Shown piece after piece: positions 58,510 to 64,000 of a stretch of 64,000 nucleotides of DNA. The number at the start of each line of letters is the position of its first letter. Position 1 is the first letter of the stretch. The stretch is from Oxalobacter formigenes (GTDB lineage: Bacteria; Pseudomonadota; Gammaproteobacteria; Burkholderiales; Burkholderiaceae_D), in contig JAMPAN010000001.1 of the NCBI GenBank assembly GCA_023667225.1, positions 650,733 to 714,732 of the forward strand, given 5' to 3'. A program made the position numbers and the translations under genes. The notes under the pieces were generated by a model that worked only from the letters and a program-made list of their open reading frames with translations, was not told the DNA's origin and searched no databases.

Positions 58510-58664
58510 ATTTTCAGAAGCAAGCTTCATTTATTTTATACAGGCGAAACGCCATATCCGGCATTACTTAATGATTCCTTGACACACTATTTTTCCCATT
58601 TTTCAGGAAAACTTAAAGACAGTAAAAGCGTATTATCCCAAAGGGGAAGAGCATATTTGAAAAA
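58510..58664. other. AT-rich intergenic tail of the relic segment
   Basis: About 155 bases of AT-rich sequence with no supported gene, between the restriction-enzyme relic and the tRNA-Val terminator. No direct repeat of either tRNA 3' end was seen. Confidence 0.5.
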
Positions 58665-58698
58665 CAAAAGGGGTATCGCTTTCACGATACCCCTTTTG
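58665..58698 (-). terminator. Intrinsic terminator after tRNA-Val
   Basis: Fourteen-base perfect stem CAAAAGGGGTATCG (58665-58678) / CGATACCCCTTTTG (58685-58698). On the minus strand the stem ends in a CCCCTTTTG T-run. It lies 9 bases past the tRNA. Confidence 0.85.
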
Positions 58699-58707
58699 CC
58701 TGTATTC

Positions 58708-58784
58708 TGGTAGGCACGATTGGACTCGAACCAACGACCCCTACCATGTCAAGGTAGTGCTCTAACCAGCTGAGCTACGCGCCT
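58708..58784 (-). tRNA. tRNA-Val (anticodon GAC)
   Basis: 77 bases with encoded CCA. Acceptor AGGCGCG / CGTGCCT. The anticodon stem CTACC/GGTAG encloses TTGACAT, with GAC at 34-36 (GUC/GUU). The T-arm is GTTCGAGTC. It bounds the right side of the AT-rich relic segment. Confidence 0.97.
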
Positions 58785-58795
58785 AAGGAAGAAGC

Positions 58796-58823
58796 ATTAT
58801 AACAGGGATTAAAAAAAAGGCAA
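58796..58823 (-). promoter_or_regulatory. Promoter of tRNA-Val
   Basis: On the minus strand TTGCCT (58818-58823), 16-base spacer, TATAAT (58796-58801). The start of transcription would be a few bases before the tRNA 5' end at 58784. Confidence 0.6.
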
Positions 58824-58997
58824 TTCCCAACCTGATACCGTCTGCTGCCATATCCCTGTGTTTACCTTTGGCTCCGGATGCCGCCTGGTAAAAAAGACGC
58901 GCCATATTCTGCTATCATCACAAAAAAAGGATGGGCTTGCCGTTACAGCCTGCCACTTCCTCATTAACGCGTTTTTCTTTTTACAGGATAACCCGAC

Positions 58998-60641
58998 ATG
59001 AATGCTCCCCTTCCTGATACCCTCCCGGCCTGGAACAAATTGAAAACCCATGCAGAAACAGCAAAAACCTGGCAGCTGCGCAACCTGTTTGCAGCTGACA
59101 GCAGCCGTTTTTCCCGCTTTTCCCTTTCGGCCTCCGGCCTGTTCCTGGATTATGCAAAAAACCGTATCAGCGATGAAACCATCTCCCTCCTGATGGAACT
59201 GGCGCGGCAAAGCCGGGTAGAAGAAAAACGGGATGCCATGTTTGGCGGCGATATCTTCAACAACACCGAACACCGGGCCGTCCTGCATACCGCCTTGCGC
59301 GCGCCAAAAAGCGCAGCCATCCTCTTTAACGGCAAGAATGTCGTGCCTGAAATCCACGCTGTTTTAGACCAGATGGCCGCTTTTGCCGGACAAATCCACA
59401 GCGGACAATGGACAGGCTATACCGGCAAACGCATTACAGATATTGTCAATATCGGCATCGGCGGTTCCGACCTGGGTCCGAGAATGGTTTGCCATGCCCT
59501 GCGCCCTTATCACAAACCCGGCCTTGCCGTTCATTTTGTCTCCAATGTGGACGGCCATGATCTGGATGCCGTGCTGAACAGGGTTAATCCGGAAACCACC
59601 CTGTTTATCATCGCCTCAAAAACCTTTACCACCTTGGAGACCATGTTAAACGCTCATACAGCGCGCAACTGGTTCTTAAAGAATGCCAAAGAGGAAAATT
59701 TGCCCCGCCATTTCGTTGCCATCTCGACCAATCTCGAAGCCGTCAGCACCTTTGGCATCCATCCGGACAACATGTTCCCCTTCTGGGACTGGGTCGGCGG
59801 CCGCTATTCCGTCTGGTCAGCCATCGGCCTGCCGGTCGTACTTGCCCTCGGCAGCGACCGTTTTGCCGAATTGCTCGCAGGTGCCCATGCCATGGACACC
59901 CATTTCCGGCATGCTGCGCTGGAAAACAACATGCCGGTTATCCTGGGCCTCATCGGCATCTGGAACCGCAACTTCCTGAATTACGCCTCGGTCTCCATTG
60001 CGCCTTACCTCCAGGATCTGGCCCACTTCCCCTCCTACCTCCAGCAGCTTGAAATGGAAAGCAACGGCAAACGTGTCACACGGGAAGGCGCTCCGGCCGC
60101 CTGGCAAACCTGCCCGGTCATCTGGGGCAACGTCGGCACCAACGGGCAGCACGCCTACTTCCAGCTCCTGCACCAGGGAACCGATATCACGCCCATTGAT
60201 TTCATTACCGCCCTCAAACCTTCCCACAGTCTGCCGCGACATCACGCCGCATTGTTGGCCAACTGCTTTGCCCAATCCGAAGCACTCATGCTGGGCAAAA
60301 CCGCAGCAGAAGTGCAAGCCGGCCTGAAAGCATCCGGCATACCGGATGAGGAAATCGCCTTCCAGACTCCGCACCGCACCTTCCCCGGCAACCGTCCGAG
60401 CAACACCATCCTGATGAACAGCCTGCGGCCGGAATCCCTTGGCGCGCTGATTGCCCTGTATGAACACAAAACCTTTGTCCAGGGAGCCATCTGGAACCTC
60501 AACCCCTTTGACCAATGGGGAGTCGAACTGGGTAAAGTGCTGGCAAAAAGCATCCAGGAAGAACTGGAAAACCAGGTCGAACATCCTCACGACAGCTCAA
60601 CAGCCGGTTTAATCAAACTGGCAAAGGCAGCCCTGGCATAA
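58998..60641 (+). CDS. pgi: Glucose-6-phosphate isomerase
   Basis: Interconverts glucose 6-phosphate and fructose 6-phosphate. The 547-residue protein has the SIS folds typical of Pgi: NIGIGGSDLGPRM (about residues 152-164), SKTFTTLETM, GGRYSVWSAIGLP, the catalytic EMESNGK near residue 350, HQGT, and the C-terminal FDQWGVELGK. Terminator follows. Transaldolase lies 2.3 kb further, across a lipoprotein gene; in related genomes tal and pgi are adjacent. Confidence 0.97.
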   Translation: MNAPLPDTLPAWNKLKTHAETAKTWQLRNLFAADSSRFSRFSLSASGLFLDYAKNRISDETISLLMELARQSRVEEKRDAMFGGDIFNNTEHRAVLHTALRAPKSAAILFNGKNVVPEIHAVLDQMAAFAGQIHSGQWTGYTGKRITDIVNIGIGGSDLGPRMVCHALRPYHKPGLAVHFVSNVDGHDLDAVLNRVNPETTLFIIASKTFTTLETMLNAHTARNWFLKNAKEENLPRHFVAISTNLEAVSTFGIHPDNMFPFWDWVGGRYSVWSAIGLPVVLALGSDRFAELLAGAHAMDTHFRHAALENNMPVILGLIGIWNRNFLNYASVSIAPYLQDLAHFPSYLQQLEMESNGKRVTREGAPAAWQTCPVIWGNVGTNGQHAYFQLLHQGTDITPIDFITALKPSHSLPRHHAALLANCFAQSEALMLGKTAAEVQAGLKASGIPDEEIAFQTPHRTFPGNRPSNTILMNSLRPESLGALIALYEHKTFVQGAIWNLNPFDQWGVELGKVLAKSIQEELENQVEHPHDSSTAGLIKLAKAALA

Positions 60642-60672
60642 AACCGGCACTTTTCCCTTTGCGGAAAACATA

Positions 60673-60704
60673 AAAAAGGCGCAGTTGAAACCTGCGCCTT
60701 TTTT
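60673..60704. terminator. Bidirectional terminator between pgi and the DUF1254 gene
   Basis: AAAAAAGGCGCAG (60673-60685) pairs with CTGCGCCTTTTTT (60692-60704), 6-base loop, T-runs in both directions. Confidence 0.9.
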
Positions 60705-60721
60705 GCATCCCCCGGTAAAAT

Positions 60722-62632
60722 TTACCGCCCGGACTGAAGAGAAGCCGGAGCACTGCCGCCAGCGGCGGCCGGCTGTGCTGCTGAAGGCAAAGCGGGCGCT
60801 GCCGGCCGGGCAGCCTGTGCAGGAACAGCAGGAACCTGTGCCGGCACAGGAGCTTGCGCCGGAGAAACAGCCGGCGAAGCCGGTTGTGCTTCCGGGACAG
60901 CGGCAGCAGCAGGCGATGGCGCAACAGGAGCTGGCGCAGCCGTTTCTCCTGCCGGGACTCCCTGCCCTGCACCCGCAGACGTACCGGCAACCGGCTGCGC
61001 TGCCGGATTGGCGCTGTCAGCCGCCGGTTGCGCATCCGGCGCACCGGCAGCCGCTTCTGCGGCAGCTTTGGCAGCCTCTGCCGCTTCCGGCCGCATCACC
61101 ACCGGTTCCTTCCATGTCCCGTTCAATGCGTCTTCTTTCGGCACATAAATCCGCATAACCATATAAAAATCCCCGTCCGGAGCCGGCAGCCAATTCGCTT
61201 CCGGCACCGGTTTTTCTTCCGGCTGTGCCGCTGTCAAAGACGGCTGGCCGCCAGATTGCAGCTGGACGGCATTGGCAGCCGCAGACTGGGCAGCGCGGGC
61301 AGCGGATGAAGCCGCCTTGGCCTCCCCCGCTGGCAGCCCGGCATTCGCCTGGGCATCCTCAACAACCGGCGCACCGGCAGCCGATGGCACTTTCCGGATA
61401 AATACCGTCACACTGCCGTCAGCCGTATCCGTTTCCATCTGAGAAACCATATTGCTGGTAATGTGGTAACGCTTGAGCGGATTATCTGCCAACAGCTGTC
61501 CAGGCAATTCATACAAAGTCAGCGACCAGAAAGCGTCTGTCGGCGGCAGTTTATCCTTTTCAAAACGAAGAAGATAACGGTTGGCGCCATTCAGCGGCTT
61601 GAATTCGGAATCCAGCTTATAGGCAATGGAAAGAATTTCCTGCGGCGAAGCGCCATACAAATCTGTCATCGCGCCGTATGCGCGGTTCAGGTAATGGTTT
61701 TTCAGTTCTGCACGGGTACCATGCATATCCGCGCCTTTTATCAAATCGCCCTTCCTGGCAGCATCCAGATCCGCTATCGCGCCGTCAATTCCCGCCTGAT
61801 AGGCTTTTTTCTCATTCTCGGCCATCTCTTCCGTAACAAACGGTTTTCCTGCGCCAATGGAAATCTTGCCCAAACGGGCCATCAGTGCCGCTTCATCCTG
61901 CGGAACCGAAACAAACTGCATCAGGAAATTCAGACAAGAGAAAAAGGCCGGCGTGCGCATATCCTCTTCACGATAAACAGGAAAATCAACCGGCACTACC
62001 TCTGGCGGTGCCTCAGCGCCCGTATATTGCGAAAGCGGTTGCAGCGCGAATTCCCCCTGGATTTTTTCCACATTGGGCAAATCTTCCGCATTCATCAGCT
62101 GGACACGAACAAGGGCATGGGCCAGCGAAGTATCAGATTGAATCACCCTGTTGATCCCTTCCGGCGTTTCCCCCTTCCATCCGGGGCCCGCAATCAGGAA
62201 ACGCCCGCCCTGGTTACCGGCTGTACGGCTTCCTGCATAATCAAAATTGTAGGAAAAAAGATCAGTAAACTGAACCGAATAATAACGGCCGTCTTCAATG
62301 GCAGGCACAGTCAGCACCAGCGGCTCGCGGCGCAAATCCAGCCATGCGCTGCCATACAGCGTATCATGGGAAGCGGTTTCAGGCTGCCCGCTGCCCGGCA
62401 TATCCGGCTGTGCGGAAAAATACAATTCATTAAACGGCTTCTTGTAATCCGGGTCTTGCTCATCAATAGCCGAGGCATACATTTCCCCGTAAATCCTCAC
62501 CATCGGATAACCATAAATATAGGCTTCCTTGGCAAGGGCTGTAATTTCCGCATCGGGAATCTCCGGTTTCTGGTTGCATGAGACAAGCAACAAGGCCGCG
62601 GCAAGGCCGGCTAGAAATTTCAATAGTTTCAT
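60722..62632 (-). CDS. Lipoprotein with DUF1254 and DUF1214 domains and Ala/Pro-rich insertions
   Basis: A 636-residue protein with a lipoprotein signal (VSC, C19). The N-terminal DUF1254 part is seen in KEAYIYGYPMVRIYGEMY and ASHDTLYGSAWLDLRREPLVLTVP. The DUF1214 part (about residues 300-530) includes FWSLTLYEL and DGDFYMVMRIYVP. An alanine-rich insertion (about residues 417-480) splits DUF1214 between its SVTVFI strand and the NWLPAPDG block. A C-terminal tail (about 535-636) is almost pure Ala/Pro/Gln. Function unknown; family members are often in the outer membrane or periplasm. It is convergent with pgi and divergent from tal. Confidence 0.85.
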   Translation of the reverse strand: MKLLKFLAGLAAALLLVSCNQKPEIPDAEITALAKEAYIYGYPMVRIYGEMYASAIDEQDPDYKKPFNELYFSAQPDMPGSGQPETASHDTLYGSAWLDLRREPLVLTVPAIEDGRYYSVQFTDLFSYNFDYAGSRTAGNQGGRFLIAGPGWKGETPEGINRVIQSDTSLAHALVRVQLMNAEDLPNVEKIQGEFALQPLSQYTGAEAPPEVVPVDFPVYREEDMRTPAFFSCLNFLMQFVSVPQDEAALMARLGKISIGAGKPFVTEEMAENEKKAYQAGIDGAIADLDAARKGDLIKGADMHGTRAELKNHYLNRAYGAMTDLYGASPQEILSIAYKLDSEFKPLNGANRYLLRFEKDKLPPTDAFWSLTLYELPGQLLADNPLKRYHITSNMVSQMETDTADGSVTVFIRKVPSAAGAPVVEDAQANAGLPAGEAKAASSAARAAQSAAANAVQLQSGGQPSLTAAQPEEKPVPEANWLPAPDGDFYMVMRIYVPKEDALNGTWKEPVVMRPEAAEAAKAAAEAAAGAPDAQPAADSANPAAQPVAGTSAGAGQGVPAGETAAPAPVAPSPAAAAVPEAQPASPAVSPAQAPVPAQVPAVPAQAARPAAPALPSAAQPAAAGGSAPASLQSGR

Positions 62633-62960
62633 GGTCTTGGTTCTTTTCCGGTAAAAAATTCAGCTCTGGCGGCACAGTTGGTATCGTGGCCGCAAAAAAC
62701 AGGCGCTGCTGGAAACAGGCAGGAAAACTTGCCCTTAACCGGTAAAGAATAGTACGTCTCTACAGCAAAAGCAAAAATTTTTATGAAAAAGCCCGTTTAA
62801 ATCATCCTTTTGCTGAAATTCGGCACAATTGGCCGCTCTTTATGCCATATCCCTGCCAGAATTGCTAAAATGCCTCTACCGGCATATTGCCGGGGCAACC
62901 GTAAACCAGACACAAGTAACCGCAGCCAGACCGGCCGGCTGATGGGGAAAAGGACAAAAC
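62633..62960. other. 328-base divergent intergenic region before tal
   Basis: No gene supported. It should contain promoters for the DUF1254 lipoprotein gene and tal; TAAAAT near 62866 could be a -10 for tal, with no clear -35. A perfect short inverted repeat CCGGCA-TAT-TGCCGG lies at 62879-62893, about 70 bases before the tal start, and could be an operator or a small hairpin. Confidence 0.4.
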
Positions 62961-63902
62961 ATGAACCAACTTGAACAGCTCAGGCAATACACTACCGTTG
63001 TAGCTGATACCGGCGATTTCCAGTCTATCCGCAGCTACACGCCGCAAGATTCCACCACCAATCCCTCGCTTATCCTGCGCGCGGTACAAAAAGACGCCTA
63101 CCGCTCCCTCCTGGAAAAAGCCGTAAGCGACAACCGGGAAAAACCGGTTGAAGCCATCATAGACCGCCTGCTGGTCTCGTTTGGCTGTGAAATCCTCAAC
63201 ATCGTGCCAGGGCGGGTCTCCACCGAAACCGATGCACGCCTGTCTTTTGACACCGAAGGCAGCATCCGCAAAGGCCGCGAACTCATCGCCCTGTACGAAG
63301 TGGCAGGCATTCCGCGCGAACGGGTACTCATCAAAATCGCCTCCACCTGGGAAGGCATTGAAGCCGCGCGGGTACTGGAAAAAGAAGGCATCCGCTGCAA
63401 CATGACCCTGCTCTTCTCCCTTCCCCAGGCAGCAGCCTGCGCCGAAGCCGGCGTCCAGCTCATTTCCCCCTTTGTCGGCCGCATCTATGACTGGTATAAA
63501 AAATCGACCGGCCAGGAATATGCCGGCGCAGAGGATCCGGGCGTACAGTCAGTTAAACGCATCTACAACTACTACCGCAAATTCGGTTACCGCACAGAAG
63601 TCATGGGCGCCAGCTTCCGCAACACCGCCCAGATCACCGAACTGGCCGGCTGCGACCTTCTGACCATCAGCCCCGACCTGTTACGGCAGCTGTCCGAATC
63701 CGAAGCGCCTGTCACCCGCAGGCTCAGCCTGGAAACCGCCCAGGCCGCTCCGGTAGAAAAAATGCAGGCAGATGAAAAAACCTTCCGTTTCCTGCTCAAT
63801 GAAGACGCCATGGCAACAGAAAAACTGGCCGAAGGCATCCGGCTTTTCTGTGCCGATACCGTCAAGCTGGAGCAAATGATCGCAGGAATGCGCACCAAAT
63901 AA
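62961..63902 (+). CDS. tal: Transaldolase
   Basis: Transfers a dihydroxyacetone unit in the non-oxidative pentose phosphate pathway. The 313-residue protein starts [20 protein letters not shown], has the [10 protein letters not shown] loop (about residues 31-40), the catalytic lysine in [15 protein letters not shown] (about residue 127), and [19 protein letters not shown]. It is of the classical TalA/TalB length. Confidence 0.96.
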   Translation: MNQLEQLRQYTTVVADTGDFQSIRSYTPQDSTTNPSLILRAVQKDAYRSLLEKAVSDNREKPVEAIIDRLLVSFGCEILNIVPGRVSTETDARLSFDTEGSIRKGRELIALYEVAGIPRERVLIKIASTWEGIEAARVLEKEGIRCNMTLLFSLPQAAACAEAGVQLISPFVGRIYDWYKKSTGQEYAGAEDPGVQSVKRIYNYYRKFGYRTEVMGASFRNTAQITELAGCDLLTISPDLLRQLSESEAPVTRRLSLETAQAAPVEKMQADEKTFRFLLNEDAMATEKLAEGIRLFCADTVKLEQMIAGMRTK

Positions 63903-64000
63903 GCAGCGCCGGACCGCAGCGGACAGTCAGGAGCCTGTCCGCATATGCGGGCTGTTGCGCAGCATAAAAAAAGTCGCGTCAAAAAGCCGCCGGGCTTCCT
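63903..64000. other. Sequence after tal to the window end
   Basis: Contains a GCGGACAG (63919-63926) / CTGTCCGC (63935-63942) hairpin without a T-run, possibly a weak transcript end. No gene is supported before the window ends. Confidence 0.35.

Noticed and set aside
56614-58784. Possible att direct repeats of the tRNA-Pro or tRNA-Val 3' ends bounding the relic segment
   Set aside because: I looked for copies of the T-arm and acceptor sequences inside the segment and found none, and there is no integrase gene.

Overview
The window looks like chromosome of a moderate-GC Burkholderiales (beta-proteobacterium), plausibly Oxalobacteraceae such as Oxalobacter. The reasons are gene orders typical of that group: tpiA-secG-tRNA-Leu-nuo, dapA-bamC-MBL hydrolase, kdsD-kdsC-lptC-lptA-lptB-rpoN-hpf, leuC-leuD-leuB-asd and gltB-gltD. 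The base composition is lower in GC than most relatives. The genus assignment is inference. Most of the window is housekeeping sequence with short gaps and ATGA-type overlaps.

Layout. 1-5759 (minus): aroC, leuC, leuD, leuB, asd (chorismate, leucine and [15 protein letters not shown] synthesis). 5805-16678 (minus): a respiratory complex I operon, nuoABCDEFGHIJK then nuoN. nuoL and nuoM are absent and nuoN starts 19 bases after nuoK. 16679-22056: an insert relative to the usual order, holding two small exported proteins, a flavin-reductase-like protein and a single-chain MmeI-type restriction-modification enzyme with an AT-rich specificity segment. 22057-24025 (minus): tRNA-Leu(GAG), secG, tpiA and an SlyD-type isomerase. 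24026-24963: a structured leader and a lipoprotein with LEA-like 11-residue repeats. 25045-34311 (minus): MBL hydrolase, bamC, dapA, gltD, gltB. 34424-35243: a solitary RAYT/Y1 transposase with a degenerate catalytic motif between inverted repeats.

35413-42822: hsp20, then ppk, sixA and a SulP transporter facing ppx, followed by a ZIP metal transporter. 43036-44874: an SDR epimerase and a radical SAM protein. 44898-48431: ssb and uvrA, divergent. 48441-55974: a KefB/C-type antiporter divergent from the Kdo / LPS-transport / sigma-54 / Hpf cluster. 56032-56508: a CYTH phosphatase-like protein. 56614-58784: tRNA-Pro(GGG), a frameshifted relic of a Type II restriction-modification system, and tRNA-Val(GAC). 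58998-63902: pgi, a DUF1254/DUF1214 lipoprotein and transaldolase.

The most unusual points are the complex I operon without its NuoL/NuoM pump subunits, two restriction-modification loci (one intact, one decayed) each beside tRNA genes, the LEA-like lipoprotein with its hairpin-rich leader, and the RAYT with a lost catalytic histidine. All functional statements rest on motif recognition by eye. No database search was run.
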